DNA of 64,000 bases from contig NZ_FREV01000002.1 in NCBI RefSeq assembly GCF_900143545.1, positions 62,018-126,017 on the forward strand. The letters run 5' to 3'. The notes beneath the pieces were generated by a model. It saw only the letters and a list, made by a program, of their open reading frames with translations. It had not been told where the DNA came from and ran no database searches. Each line of letters opens with the position of its first letter. The stretch's first letter is position 1. This document shows, in pieces, positions 7,782 to 17,007 of this stretch. The position numbers and the translations under genes were made by a program. The stretch is from Loktanella sp. Alg231-35. Lineage in GTDB: Bacteria; Pseudomonadota; Alphaproteobacteria; Rhodobacterales; Rhodobacteraceae.

Positions 7782-8807
7782 TCAATCGGAGTTCATAGCC
7801 CCATAAGTAGGGATCAGGTCACCATCTGCTGCGGTTGCCTCATAAACCCCGCGCGCAATGGCCCGACTGAGGCATGTTGCCCCGGCGGCTGTGATCTCGC
7901 GGAATGTGGTGTTGTCCACGCCCTGAGCGTTGCCGGTTGCCACCCCAAACACCAGATCCCCATCCATTGGCGTGTGTGAGGGCACAATCGCCCGCGCCAT
8001 GCCGTCATGCGCGGTGACAGCCAGCCTGTGGCATTGTGTCTTGGTCAGGTCCGCATCGGTTGCCACGATGGCAATCGTCGTGTTTGCCCCTTCCGCTGCG
8101 CGCAGCATCATCGCTTGCTCTTTGCGGCTGGATTCCGAGGTCACGTGACCGCCGCTGGGATCAGGCCCCGTGCCGCCGAATTCGTGTTCCATCTCAAAAG
8201 GTGCAGCCCAGAAATGCCGATCGCCGGGCGTTGTGACACTGCCCAGCGCATTCACTACCACTAATGCCCCCACCAACGCGCCGTTGGGCAGCACCATAGA
8301 CGCTGACCCCAGCCCGCCCTTTTGCATCGCAGCCATGGCGCCTGTCCCGGCGCCTGCCGTACCTAAGGTGAAATGCTCTGACGCGCTTTCCAGTGCTTTT
8401 CGTCCCAGCGCGCGGTATGGGTTTTCATCCCAATCCTTGGTCCCGCCGTTGATCAGATCAAAGATGATCGCACCCGGTACAATCGGGATACGCATTGCGC
8501 CAACGGGAAAGCCGCGACCCTGCGCGCGCAACCCGTCCATCACGCCAGAGCAGGCATCCAGACCAAAGGCTGATCCGCCTGAGAGTACCAGCGCGTCGAT
8601 TTCCTGCACAGTTTTGTCCGGTGCCAAGAGATCCGTTTCTTTGGTTCCTGGTGCTCCGCCCATGACATGCACGCTAGCCGTAAACGGCCCGTCGCCGACC
8701 AGCACTGTTGTCCCGGTCTTGATGTGATCATCCTGTGCGTTGCCGACCCTTAGCCCGGCCACATCCGTGATCAGATTACGCGCCCCGCGCTTATATGCAT
8801 CGCCCAC
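7782..8807 (-). CDS. P1-family (S58) self-processing aminopeptidase
   Basis: 341 residues, the usual length for P1/DmpA-like peptidases. These are Ntn-type hydrolases that cleave themselves before a Ser or Thr nucleophile. The predicted processing site is Asn242/Thr243 in 'EGANTTIAIVATDADLTK'. Other family signatures are 'DALVLSGGSAFGLDA' near 71-85 and 'GALVGALVVVNALGS' near 176-190. Members release N-terminal D- or beta-amino acids from small peptides, which might connect it with beta-amino acids from pyrimidine breakdown; that is inference. It starts with GTG and overlaps the end of the upstream SDR gene by 17 bases, with GGAGGTGG inside the SDR tail as ribosome site. Confidence 0.88.
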   Translation of the reverse strand: MGDAYKRGARNLITDVAGLRVGNAQDDHIKTGTTVLVGDGPFTASVHVMGGAPGTKETDLLAPDKTVQEIDALVLSGGSAFGLDACSGVMDGLRAQGRGFPVGAMRIPIVPGAIIFDLINGGTKDWDENPYRALGRKALESASEHFTLGTAGAGTGAMAAMQKGGLGSASMVLPNGALVGALVVVNALGSVTTPGDRHFWAAPFEMEHEFGGTGPDPSGGHVTSESSRKEQAMMLRAAEGANTTIAIVATDADLTKTQCHRLAVTAHDGMARAIVPSHTPMDGDLVFGVATGNAQGVDNTTFREITAAGATCLSRAIARGVYEATAADGDLIPTYGAMNSD

Positions 8808-9528
8808 CGTCCACCTCCATGGCTATGCCTGTGATCATGCTGGCTTCGTCCGAGCAGAGGAAACAGGCGGCGTTGCCCATATCCTCTGGCGTTGAAAAGC
8901 GCCCCATCGGGATGGTGGCAAGGAACTTTGCCCGCATTTCGGGTGTGTCCTCTCCCATGAATGATTTCAGCAAGGGTGTTTCGCCTGCTACTGGATTGAT
9001 CGCGTTCACGCGGATGCCTTCGGGGGCCAGTTCAACTGCCATTGTCTTGGTCGCCGTGATCATCCAACCCTTTGAAGCGTTATACCAATTCAGCCGCGGC
9101 CGGGGCGAGATGCCCGCAGTAGAGGCGACATTCAGGATCACTCCCGCCTTGCGCTCTTTGAAATGCGGAACAAAGGCGCGCGCCAGCAGAAACACCGATT
9201 TCATGTTGACGTTGTAGACGCGGTCGAAATCTTCCTCCGAGACGTCCTCAAGTGCGCTGGGCATATGGGTAACGCCTGCATTGTTGACAAGGATATCAAG
9301 CGGGCCATCGGCAAGAACTGTGTGCGCCAATGCGTTGACGCTCGCACCGTCCGCGACATCACAAGCCAAGGCAGTACCGCCGATCTCGGTTGCAATGGCT
9401 TCAGCCGCGGCCAGATTGATATCGACCACCTGGACGTGCGCCCCTTCTGCCGCAAACTTGCGCGCGATCCCCGCACCAAAGCCCGACCCGCCGCCTGTCA
9501 CGATAACCCGTTTGTTCGCCAGTCGCAT
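8791..9528 (-). CDS. Short-chain dehydrogenase/reductase
   Basis: 245-residue NAD(P)-dependent SDR. The nucleotide motif 'VTGGGSGFGAGIA' is at 9-21, an Asp that favours NAD follows in 'VQVVDINLA', 'NNAG' is mid-protein, and the catalytic 'YNASKG' (Tyr and Lys) comes after a Ser in 'NVASTAG'. The classical C-terminus 'GIAMEVDGGRCI' is complete. The ATG at 9528 is preferred over the longest frame because GGAGG precedes it by about five bases and it starts directly with the Rossmann strand. Substrate unknown; a glucose 1-dehydrogenase/3-oxoacyl reductase-like label is all that sequence permits. It is coupled to the downstream P1 peptidase by overlap. Confidence 0.9.
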   Translation of the reverse strand: MRLANKRVIVTGGGSGFGAGIARKFAAEGAHVQVVDINLAAAEAIATEIGGTALACDVADGASVNALAHTVLADGPLDILVNNAGVTHMPSALEDVSEEDFDRVYNVNMKSVFLLARAFVPHFKERKAGVILNVASTAGISPRPRLNWYNASKGWMITATKTMAVELAPEGIRVNAINPVAGETPLLKSFMGEDTPEMRAKFLATIPMGRFSTPEDMGNAACFLCSDEASMITGIAMEVDGGRCI

Positions 9529-9602
9529 GGTGCCTCCGCTGTTGCCTTGGGCGCAGGGTAGCCGTGTTGGGCAGGCTCGCAATCTCTTTTCTTGGGGTCG
9601 CG

Positions 9603-10106
9603 TCAGCGAAGTGCTGGTGCGAATATCACCTCGCCTTGCGGTACGGTGCCGGTGAAGGACACAAATTGCACAAAAGCGTGCGGCAGATCACCGTGGGTCA
9701 AGCTGGCGTTTGAGGCGAACCCCATGGGGCCATAAACATGGGGGTTGCCAATCAGAACGCAGCCTGCTGCACCTCTTGCTTTTAGCCAGTCCAACCCGGC
9801 CAGCGACAGTTTGGTGCCGATCCCTTGTCGCTGGAATGGCGCCTTGATCGCGATGGGCCCGAGGGCAAACCAATCCCCCTCTGCCCCACTTACAGTGGCA
9901 GGAGAAAAGGCGACATGCCCGACGATATTGGCCTCTATCGTTGCAATAAGCGAAAGCGAAAGGTCGCCATCCCGGCGCAATCTATCCAGGGCGTCGGCCT
10001 CGGTGCCGTCGCTGAAGTTCATCGGCGCAAAAGCGGCTGCTATCAACGCATGAAGCGTCTTTTGATCTTCGGCCCGTTCGGGACGCAAGGTGACGTGGTC
10101 ATGCAT
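9603..10106 (-). CDS. GNAT-family N-acetyltransferase (YhbS-like)
   Basis: 167 residues. The acetyl-CoA binding signature is the 'FQRQGIGTKLSLAGLDWLK' stretch preceded by 'LGPIAIKAP', and the C-terminal part contains 'IGNPHVYGPMGF'. This is the YhbS-like branch, whose acceptor is unknown. The ATG at 10106 is chosen over the GTG at 10115 because AAGAG lies eight bases upstream of it. The next gene on the same strand, an SDR, starts 75 bases further on after its own ribosome site. On the other side is the divergent FMN riboswitch leader. Confidence 0.82.
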   Translation of the reverse strand: MHDHVTLRPERAEDQKTLHALIAAAFAPMNFSDGTEADALDRLRRDGDLSLSLIATIEANIVGHVAFSPATVSGAEGDWFALGPIAIKAPFQRQGIGTKLSLAGLDWLKARGAAGCVLIGNPHVYGPMGFASNASLTHGDLPHAFVQFVSFTGTVPQGEVIFAPALR

Positions 10107-10150
10107 GACGCGCACTCTTGCCCAATCACCGGGCCTCTGTCAAAACGCAT

Positions 10151-10306
10151 GCATTCTCAGGGCGGGGTGGAACTCCCCACCGGCGGTATGTGGTCTGACC
10201 ATGAGCCCGCGAGCGCAATGGATTTCCCTGACGGAATACCCATTGGTCCAGCAGATCAGGTGAGATGCCTGAGCCGACGGTCATAGTCCGGATGAAAGAG
10301 AATGCA
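10151..10306 (+). promoter_or_regulatory. FMN riboswitch (RFN element)
   Basis: The P1 stem pairs GCATTCTC (10151-10158) with GAGAATGC (10299-10306). Inside lie the near-invariant RFN blocks: TCAGGGCGGGGTG, CTCCCCACCGGCGGTA, AGCCCGCGAGCGC, the 'GGTGAGATGCCTGAGCCGACGG' region, and ATAGTCCGGATG. All are in the canonical order. It senses flavin mononucleotide and sits 76 bases upstream of a lumazine synthase gene, so it should shut down riboflavin synthesis when FMN is plentiful. No terminator hairpin with a T-run is evident after it, so control may be at translation. Confidence 0.96.
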
Positions 10307-10382
10307 GTATGTTGCGCGCCAAAGGGTGCGGGATGTGTTGTGTGATGCCTTGGGGTGACGTGTCGAACCAAAGGAGATCACA

Positions 10383-10796
10383 ATGACACTTCCCCAGTTT
10401 GCATTCATCAAGGCCGGTTGGCATGCCGATATCGTGGATCGTGCGCTTGACGGGTTCTTGTCTGAAATTCCCAAAGAACAGGTTACGGTCTTTGATGTGC
10501 CCGGCGCGTTCGAGATGCCCTTGCTGGCACAAAAATTGGCGTTAAGCGGCGAGTATGCGGCGATTGCCTGTGCCGCATTGGTGGTTGATGGCGGCATCTA
10601 CCGCCATGATTTTGTGGCCAGTGCCGTAGTGGACGGGTTGATGCGCGTGGGCCTTGATACACAAGTGCCGGTTCTCTCCGTCAGCCTGACCCCGCATCAT
10701 TTTCAGGAAACTGACCACCATATCGCGATTTACCGCGATCACTTTGTCCTGAAGGGGCAAGAGGCCGCACGCGCGGCAAAAATGCTGGTGTCTTGA
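10383..10796 (+). CDS. ribH2: 6,7-dimethyl-8-ribityllumazine synthase, type II
   Basis: 137 residues. The enzyme condenses 3,4-dihydroxy-2-butanone 4-phosphate with the ribitylaminopyrimidine to make the riboflavin precursor. Visible conserved parts are '[12 protein letters not shown]' near 40, '[13 protein letters not shown]' near 70 and '[10 protein letters not shown]' near 100. The GGIYRH and LTPHHF wording is that of the decameric RibH2 class of Brucella and Mesorhizobium rather than the icosahedral RibH1. Start is ATG after AAAGGAGATCACA. It is the only gene directly behind the FMN riboswitch, so this copy is the flavin-regulated one. A second, ribH1-type copy may exist outside the window. 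Confidence 0.92.
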   Translation: MTLPQFAFIKAGWHADIVDRALDGFLSEIPKEQVTVFDVPGAFEMPLLAQKLALSGEYAAIACAALVVDGGIYRHDFVASAVVDGLMRVGLDTQVPVLSVSLTPHHFQETDHHIAIYRDHFVLKGQEAARAAKMLVS

Positions 10797-10896
10797 ACAA
10801 AGGTTGCCACGCTACGTTCAGTTTGATCCCGACGGTTCAGGCTGGCAAGGCGCAATCTGGGCTGATATTGCCCTAAAGAGCAAACAGGAAAAGACC

Positions 10897-11721
10897 ATGA
10901 GTGCCACCGCTAAGAAACGTGCCCCGATGCCTGACGATATACGTGCTGCCAAAGGTGGCACGCCGCTGGTAAGCCTGACGGCCTACACCACACCGATGGC
11001 GCAATTGATGGATGAGCACTGCGATTTTGTGCTTGTAGGCGACAGCGTGGGCATGGTGCTGCATGGCTTGCCATCGACGCTTGGCGTGACGATGGAGATG
11101 ATGATCATGCATGGCAAGGCCGTGGCGCGCGGTCTGTCTTCGGCGATGATGGTCATCGATATGCCTTTTGGGTCCTATGAGGAAAGCCGCGAACAGGCCT
11201 TTCGCAACGCGGCCCGATTGATGTCTGAAACTGGTGCCGGTGCTGTCAAGCTCGAAGGCGGAGTGGCCATGGCCGACACTATCGCGTTTCTGGTCGCACG
11301 CGGCATTCCGGTAATGGCGCATATTGGCCTGACCCCGCAGTCGATCAACACGCTTGGCGGCTACAAGGTGCAAGGGCGCGGTGATGCCCGTGACGCAGCA
11401 ATGGCAGATGCGGTGGCTGTGGCAGAGGCCGGTGCCTTTGCCGTGGTGCTGGAAAAAGTACCCCAGACGCTGGCCGATGAAATGACCGCGCGCATCCCTA
11501 TTCCAACCATCGGGATTGGTGCAAGTGCAGGCTGTGACGGGCAGATTCTGGTGCTTGACGATATGTTGGGCCTTTTCACCGCATTCAAAGCAAAGTTCGT
11601 AAAGCGCTATGCCCATCTGGGCGATGACGGTGCTGCAGCCATCGCGGCCTATGCCGCCGACGTGCGCGCGCGTGATTTCCCGGCGGAAGAGCATATCTTC
11701 GCGGACGAGGCACCTAAATGA
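10897..11721 (+). CDS. panB: 3-methyl-2-oxobutanoate hydroxymethyltransferase
   Basis: 274 residues. PanB transfers a hydroxymethyl group from methylene-tetrahydrofolate to ketoisovalerate, the first committed step of pantothenate synthesis. Seen motifs: '[16 protein letters not shown]', '[19 protein letters not shown]' with metal-binding Asp, 'MPFGSYEES', 'AVKLEGG', '[12 protein letters not shown]' and '[16 protein letters not shown]'. ATG 10897 follows CAGGAAAAGACC; the longer frame from 10804 adds residues unlike any PanB and is rejected. The stop overlaps the panC start by four bases (ATGA). Confidence 0.96.
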   Translation: MSATAKKRAPMPDDIRAAKGGTPLVSLTAYTTPMAQLMDEHCDFVLVGDSVGMVLHGLPSTLGVTMEMMIMHGKAVARGLSSAMMVIDMPFGSYEESREQAFRNAARLMSETGAGAVKLEGGVAMADTIAFLVARGIPVMAHIGLTPQSINTLGGYKVQGRGDARDAAMADAVAVAEAGAFAVVLEKVPQTLADEMTARIPIPTIGIGASAGCDGQILVLDDMLGLFTAFKAKFVKRYAHLGDDGAAAIAAYAADVRARDFPAEEHIFADEAPK

Positions 11722-12560
11722 TCGCGCCCATTGTGCGCTCATTGGCAGCGCTGCGCGAACAAACGGCCCTCTGGCGCAAGGCCGATGAAACGATTGGCGT
11801 GGTACCCACTATGGGTGCGCTGCATCAGGGCCATCTGTCCTTGGCCCGCGCCGCCCGTGCCAAATGCGACCGGGTAATTGTCACGATTTTCGTGAACCCA
11901 AAGCAGTTCAACGATCCTGACGACCTCAAGAACTATCCCCGGACCGAGCAACAAGACGCGCGCAAGCTCGAAAGTATCGGCGTTGATCTGATCTATGTGC
12001 CTGACCCGGACCAGATTTATCCCGACGGTTTTGCCACCACTGTGTCAGTGGCGGGCCTGACAGATATGCTCTGCGGAGAAAGCCGCCCGGGCCATTTCGA
12101 TGGCGTGGCGACGGTTGTATCCAAGCTTTTTACGCAGACGTCTGCCGATTTCGCCTTCTTTGGGGAAAAGGATTATCAGCAATTGCAGATCGTACGCCGG
12201 ATGGCCCGTGATCTGGATATTCCCATTGAGGTGATCGGCTGCCCCACGATCCGCGAAGAGGACGGGTTGGCGATGTCATCGCGCAACCTGCTGCTATCGG
12301 ACCGTTCGCGGGTCTATGCGCCGATCCTTGCTGAAGTGATGGAGGATATGCGCGAAAAACTCGCCGCCGGTGACGCCATGAGCGAGATCCGGGAAGATGC
12401 GCAAGCGCGGATCATGGCGGCAGGGTTCAATGAGATCGACTATCTGGAACTGCGTGATGGTGGTGATCTGTCATTGTTGGACAAAACCAAGCCCGATGCA
12501 CGGTTGTTCGCAGCCGCATGGCTGGCTGGTGTGCGGTTGATCGATAATGTGGCAGTTTGA
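11718..12560 (+). CDS. panC: Pantothenate synthetase
   Basis: 280 residues, cytosolic, ligating pantoate and beta-alanine with ATP. Motifs: '[14 protein letters not shown]' (the HxGH nucleotide motif), '[15 protein letters not shown]', '[18 protein letters not shown]', '[15 protein letters not shown]' and the KMSK-like '[10 protein letters not shown]'. The start overlaps the panB stop, so the pair is co-translated. Beta-alanine for this enzyme could in principle come from uracil breakdown by the hydantoinase locus about 8 kb away, although no shared control is visible. Confidence 0.97.
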   Translation: MIAPIVRSLAALREQTALWRKADETIGVVPTMGALHQGHLSLARAARAKCDRVIVTIFVNPKQFNDPDDLKNYPRTEQQDARKLESIGVDLIYVPDPDQIYPDGFATTVSVAGLTDMLCGESRPGHFDGVATVVSKLFTQTSADFAFFGEKDYQQLQIVRRMARDLDIPIEVIGCPTIREEDGLAMSSRNLLLSDRSRVYAPILAEVMEDMREKLAAGDAMSEIREDAQARIMAAGFNEIDYLELRDGGDLSLLDKTKPDARLFAAAWLAGVRLIDNVAV

Positions 12561-12631
12561 ACGCGCAGTTTGGCCTAGTCTCTTTTTCTAGAGACAGATG
12601 GTGAAATCAAATAGGCAAAGCTGATACGTGC

Positions 12632-13381
12632 TCATTTGTTTCGAACGAAGCCGATTGAATTTCGCAATGATTTTAGGGTTGCTGAAATTCTGCGTTTTCT
12701 TTTCGCGCGATAGTATCTGCTCAGCGAAGACTCTGGAAGACGGTAAGCCATACCTTCTTCGACTGTGAATATGCATGGGCCACAGATGCCGCAAGGCTGC
12801 TTGCCAAGAGGTCTATGGCAAAACCACGATGCCTCAAGGACAGAGATGAAGTCATGCGTCTCTGCCGCGGCCTTCATTTCGATCTTCGATGTTTCCAGGA
12901 GCGGAAATGAAAAATTGCCAAACACTATTGAATGATCCTTTGAGGCGCCGCGTAGCTTATAGGTACCCTCTGCGTTTGCTTTGACATTGCCCATCAGGAA
13001 GGCATACGCTCGGTCATCTCGATGAATGCTGAGTTCGAGATCGTTAACTTTTGCTTCGCTGGCGTATCTGGCCAACCATTCGTATTGTATGCCTAACGGT
13101 GCTTGGCTCGCGAACCTTTCATATGCAGCCGTGACTTCGGGCAAATGTCCAATTTCATTGATGGGCGTAAGCCTTAGTTTTTCAATTCTGTTAGCGGCTC
13201 GCGCATCTATTTTCTGGAGCCGGTTTCTAATCTCGGCGATCGCCCGAAGCTCATGCAAACTAGATTTCCGACCGAATCCGATGACGTAGTGAGGCACGAC
13301 GTCTCTTTCTTCGACTATGGAGGACATGAGAACCCTGAAAGTTGAGTCCCAGCCGCCTGTCCAAAGGATGTTCAGAGGCAT
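12632..13381 (-). CDS. QueC-like PP-loop ATPase of unknown function
   Basis: 249 residues. The N-terminus begins 'MPLNILWTGGWDSTFRVL', with a PP-loop TGGWDS (residues 8-13) like the SGGxDS of adenylating N-type ATP pyrophosphatases. Near the end 'CHRPLGKQPCGICGPC' has cysteines 188, 197, 200 and 203, exactly the spacing (+9, +12, +15) of the zinc site in 7-cyano-7-deazaguanine synthase QueC. The middle is not typical QueC, so a true queuosine role is doubtful. Start ATG 13381 has AAAAAGG upstream. The gene is more AT-rich than its neighbours and stands alone with 247 non-coding bases upstream, pointing to transfer. Confidence 0.72.
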   Translation of the reverse strand: MPLNILWTGGWDSTFRVLMSSIVEERDVVPHYVIGFGRKSSLHELRAIAEIRNRLQKIDARAANRIEKLRLTPINEIGHLPEVTAAYERFASQAPLGIQYEWLARYASEAKVNDLELSIHRDDRAYAFLMGNVKANAEGTYKLRGASKDHSIVFGNFSFPLLETSKIEMKAAAETHDFISVLEASWFCHRPLGKQPCGICGPCIFTVEEGMAYRLPESSLSRYYRAKRKRRISATLKSLRNSIGFVRNK

Positions 13382-13628
13382 AGTTGAGTACCTTTTTGTG
13401 TGCACCGGGATGCAATTTCACTTTTTCCGGAAGCTCTCGGCCTCCGATGTCCTCAGATTGCAAACTCCAATTTGACCGAACTTTCAATTGCTAAATCCGC
13501 CAAATGGTACCCCGCACTCCAGCACCATTGCACCTTAGTATTTGATTTCAGAATCTGTGTGGTTGATGATCGCTCAACGGCTTTGAACGAGTCTGACTGT
13601 CGAACCCATTTGCATCGAGCGTTGAACT

Positions 13629-14915
13629 TTACGTCTCGGGCAGCAATATCTGCACCAACATACCCGCCATCACCTTGGCACTGTCAATCATATCATCCAC
13701 GCCGACGTATTCGTCAGGCTTATGCGCCAGCTCCAATATTCCTGGCCCATAGGCGATGCAGTTCTTGAGCCTCCCAATCCGGTCGATGTGTTTCTGGTCA
13801 TAAGTGCCGGGTGAGGCCACGAACTCTGCCGGTTTGCCCAGCACTTTTTCGATTTCTGCCGCCACGGTCTGCACCACAGGGGCCTCTTGGTCGGTCATGC
13901 TGGGCAGTACCAGATTGATCTCGCGCAGGTCATAGTCGAACCGGTCGCGGTTCGCTTTGAGCCCTTCAAGAAGCGCGGTAACCTCACCGCGCACTTCATC
14001 GATATTCTCCTCTGCCAGAAACCGCCTGTCGATGACAATGCGGCAACTGTCGGGCACGCAATGCGCGGGCAGACCGGTGTAGTCTTCGTCCTGTTCCGGT
14101 TGTCCGCCGTGGATCGAGTTAATGTTCATCGTGGAAGAGCGCGCGCCTTCGGGCACCACCGGCATTTCTGTCGTGCGCGCGGCCATGGCCGGGTAGAGCT
14201 TGTCTTCGAACGCGCTAAGCACCGCTCCCATATGCCGCACTGCGCAATCGCCCAGGAATGGCATCGAACCATGAGCGATTTCGCCATATGTCTCGATTTC
14301 TGCCCACCAGCCACCGCGATGGCCAAGGCAGACACGGTCTTTGTTCAGCGGTTCGGGGATGATCACATGTTGGACGCGGGCAGGATCGAAATAGCCCTTC
14401 TCGGCCAGATAAGCCACGCCGCCATAGCCGCCGGATTCTTCATCAGCGGTGCCCGAAATTTCGATAGCGCCAGCGAAGTTGGGGTGTACCTGAAGGAATG
14501 CTTCAGCCGCGATAATCGAGGCCGCAAGCCCACCTTTCATGTCGCATGCACCGCGACCATAAATTTTGCCGTCCTCCAATTCCCCGCCAAAGGGGTCCTT
14601 GCTCCAGCCGCTACCAACCTCAACCACATCGGTGTGACTGTTGAAATGCACGCAGTCGCCTGCTGATCCCCCGTCGCGCCGTGCCACGATGTTCCAGCGT
14701 GGGTATTTGTCGCTGTCGCCGGGTGTGCCATGGGCGCGGATCAATTCGGTGTTGAAACCAGCCTTGCTCAGTCGTGCATCAAGGTATTCGCAGATCAGCC
14801 GATAGTCCGCACCCGGCGGGTTGAGTGTCGGAATGCGGATCAAGTCTTGGGTTAGCGCGATCAGGTCATCGCGGCGGTCCACGATGGCTTGGGTCAAGTG
14901 CAGTTGGTCATTCAT
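13629..14915 (-). CDS. M20-family deacylase (ArgE/DapE-like)
   Basis: 428-residue metallohydrolase. Zinc-site motifs in order: 'HFNSHTDVVEVG' (His, Asp), 'GACDMKGGLAAS' (bridging Asp), 'TADEESGGYGG' (catalytic and metal Glu), then a late 'SPGTYDQKHI' with His. It removes an N-acyl group from an amino-acid-like substrate; acetylornithine deacetylase and succinyl-diaminopimelate desuccinylase are the usual automatic labels, but the true substrate is not evident. The ATG at 14915 is chosen because the 75 residues before it in the longest frame are basic, low-complexity and overlap the divergent upstream region. It is monocistronic. Confidence 0.85.
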   Translation of the reverse strand: MNDQLHLTQAIVDRRDDLIALTQDLIRIPTLNPPGADYRLICEYLDARLSKAGFNTELIRAHGTPGDSDKYPRWNIVARRDGGSAGDCVHFNSHTDVVEVGSGWSKDPFGGELEDGKIYGRGACDMKGGLAASIIAAEAFLQVHPNFAGAIEISGTADEESGGYGGVAYLAEKGYFDPARVQHVIIPEPLNKDRVCLGHRGGWWAEIETYGEIAHGSMPFLGDCAVRHMGAVLSAFEDKLYPAMAARTTEMPVVPEGARSSTMNINSIHGGQPEQDEDYTGLPAHCVPDSCRIVIDRRFLAEENIDEVRGEVTALLEGLKANRDRFDYDLREINLVLPSMTDQEAPVVQTVAAEIEKVLGKPAEFVASPGTYDQKHIDRIGRLKNCIAYGPGILELAHKPDEYVGVDDMIDSAKVMAGMLVQILLPET

Positions 14916-15104
14916 GGCGCAACTATCTGCCAAGGATGACGAGGCCGCAATAGGCCTCGGTTTTGGGTGCCGTGCCTGACGCTTGGGCCGTCGCGTCCTT
15001 TGTGCAACAGCGCTCATTGGGGTGCGCGTGCGGATAGCGTCAGAGTGTTGTGCGGCGCGCGTGCATGCTATGTCGCTGCTACCAAAAGTGAGGCTCACTG
15101 CTGA

Positions 15105-16895
15105 ATGTCCGATCTGCCTATCACACGTCTGGCGCGACAAAACCCGTTTCTGCTGGTCATGGTTTTGTCTGTGACCTTGGTGGTTGCCAAGGCGATTGCT
15201 GCGGGCCTAGGGATGGAGGCCAACTTTGCGACGATGGGCAATGATGACATCACCCGTTTGGTGATGGTGCGTGATTGGATTGCGGGCCAAGGGTGGTATG
15301 ACACCACGCAATATCGGATGGCCCCGCCCGATGGCGTTTTGGTCCATTGGTCACGCTATATTGATGCTGGGATAGCGGCGATTATCTTGCCGCTGTCTTT
15401 GTTTTTGCCAATGGAAACGGCCGAACAGATTGCGGCTACCGTCTGGCCAACGCTGATCCTGATCGTCACGCTGTTGGTGATGGGGTTCGGTACGCGCCGT
15501 TTGTTCGGCGCTGTCGCCGCCTGTTTTGCGGTACTTTTTACCGTGCTGTGGCCGCTGACGGCCGATGTGCATGCGCGGGCCGGCAATCTGGACCACCACA
15601 ACATCCAACTATTGATGATGATCATTCTGGCCATGGCCGCCGTTTGGCCCACCCGGCCGATTGCTGCAGGCGTGGTCGGCGGGCTGGCCGCTGCATTCTC
15701 GCTTTCAACGGGATTGGAGGCGCTGCTCTTTATCGTTGGCGCGGGCGTGGTTATTTTTGTGCGTGGTGTCTTTGGTCAGACGGCCAAGGCGGCGCGTCTG
15801 CTGATATCCTTTTGTTCGGCCCTGTTTTTCGGCAGTGTCTTGCTCTGGCTGGGCCTGACAGCGCCCAACGCATGGGGGCAGCCGGTATGTGATCAACTCG
15901 GCGCATCCGTACTAAGCCTTGTGGCAGCGGCGGCGGTTGGCAGCGTGCTTCCTTTCGCGGTTTACCGATGGATCTCGGGACCTGTGATGCATATTGCAAG
16001 TACGGTCATCATCACTGCAATTGGCATTGCGCTTGCCTGGCCTTTGCTTGGGTCTTGTATTGAAGGGCCCTACGGGAGCCTATCCCCAGAGCTGCAGGAG
16101 ATGATCAGCTCGCAGATCACCGAGGCCAAGCCGGCCTTGGTCTATGTTCAGGCGCATAGCGCTGCGGCATTTGTTTTCACGTTGCCCGTTGTTACGGCAA
16201 TGATTGCGGGATTTGCCTTGTGGCGGGTCAAGGCACGGCAGGGTGATTGGCCAAAGGCGCAGAGTACGGCATTGGGTTGGCTGCTGATCTTGGGGGTCAT
16301 GGGCATCGGGATGATGTTCAATCAGATGCGAACCGTCATCATGGTGGCCTCGATCGTGCCGATCATTGGTGGTGTTGTCATGGCGGTCCTGTTGCAAGCC
16401 TATCTCGACACTCGCGGCCCCATGACAGCTGTAACCATGTTTGCCATTGCGATCGCTATCGCGAGCCCCGCGCTCTACCTGCGTCCGTTTGAGGCCTTTA
16501 TTGCCAGTGACAATGGCAGTTCCCGAAAGGCACTGAATGACTGCCGTCAATATGACGGGCTCACCGCATTGAATGCGATTCCCCCGGCGCGGATCCTGTC
16601 GCCCGGCAACCTTGGCCCCGCCCTTCTTTGGGCCACGCATCACAGTGCGCTGTCGGGGCTTTACCACCGCAGCCCCAGCGCCATGTATCATGCCATGGCC
16701 CCTTGGCGCATGGATGAAGCGGAATTCATGAGCGTCGTGCAGGGGTCAAATGCCACCCATCTCCTGCTCTGCCGGGGCCGTGGATTTCCCGGCGCATATG
16801 CGACAGACCTGTCACACGGAGACACGACAGCCGATTGGCTGCGCCCCGTCGCCGTCGACGGTGAGCACCTGATGCTTTTTGAGATCCTGCGCTAG
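15105..16895 (+). CDS. Polytopic membrane protein resembling GT-C glycosyltransferases
   Basis: 596 residues with about 11-13 transmembrane segments. After the first membrane helix comes a periplasmic loop 'MGNDDITRLVMVRDWIAGQ' then 'YRMAPPDGVLVHWSRYID', resembling the acidic first loop of GT-C enzymes (PMT, ArnT, STT3 type), where an Asp pair binds the lipid-linked sugar and acceptor. The C-terminal ~110 residues form a soluble periplasmic domain with three Cys. The protein would thus move a sugar from a polyprenyl carrier onto an acceptor outside the inner membrane. No glycan genes flank it, so the role is open. Start ATG; upstream is the divergent M20 gene. Confidence 0.62.
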   Translation: MSDLPITRLARQNPFLLVMVLSVTLVVAKAIAAGLGMEANFATMGNDDITRLVMVRDWIAGQGWYDTTQYRMAPPDGVLVHWSRYIDAGIAAIILPLSLFLPMETAEQIAATVWPTLILIVTLLVMGFGTRRLFGAVAACFAVLFTVLWPLTADVHARAGNLDHHNIQLLMMIILAMAAVWPTRPIAAGVVGGLAAAFSLSTGLEALLFIVGAGVVIFVRGVFGQTAKAARLLISFCSALFFGSVLLWLGLTAPNAWGQPVCDQLGASVLSLVAAAAVGSVLPFAVYRWISGPVMHIASTVIITAIGIALAWPLLGSCIEGPYGSLSPELQEMISSQITEAKPALVYVQAHSAAAFVFTLPVVTAMIAGFALWRVKARQGDWPKAQSTALGWLLILGVMGIGMMFNQMRTVIMVASIVPIIGGVVMAVLLQAYLDTRGPMTAVTMFAIAIAIASPALYLRPFEAFIASDNGSSRKALNDCRQYDGLTALNAIPPARILSPGNLGPALLWATHHSALSGLYHRSPSAMYHAMAPWRMDEAEFMSVVQGSNATHLLLCRGRGFPGAYATDLSHGDTTADWLRPVAVDGEHLMLFEILR

Positions 16896-17007
16896 TTTGG
16901 AAAAATGCCGTAGATGTCGCTTTTGGCAGCCCTATGGTGAATTGGCGTTGCATTTTGTTCAAAGCCCCGGCTTAGCTGAGCGGCAGGATTGAGACGAGAC
17001 AGCAGCA

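Noticed and set aside
12632..13381. Qat or type IV CBASS defence locus around the QueC-like gene
   Set aside because: No QatA/B/D, cyclase or effector gene is adjacent; the neighbours are panC and an M20 deacylase.
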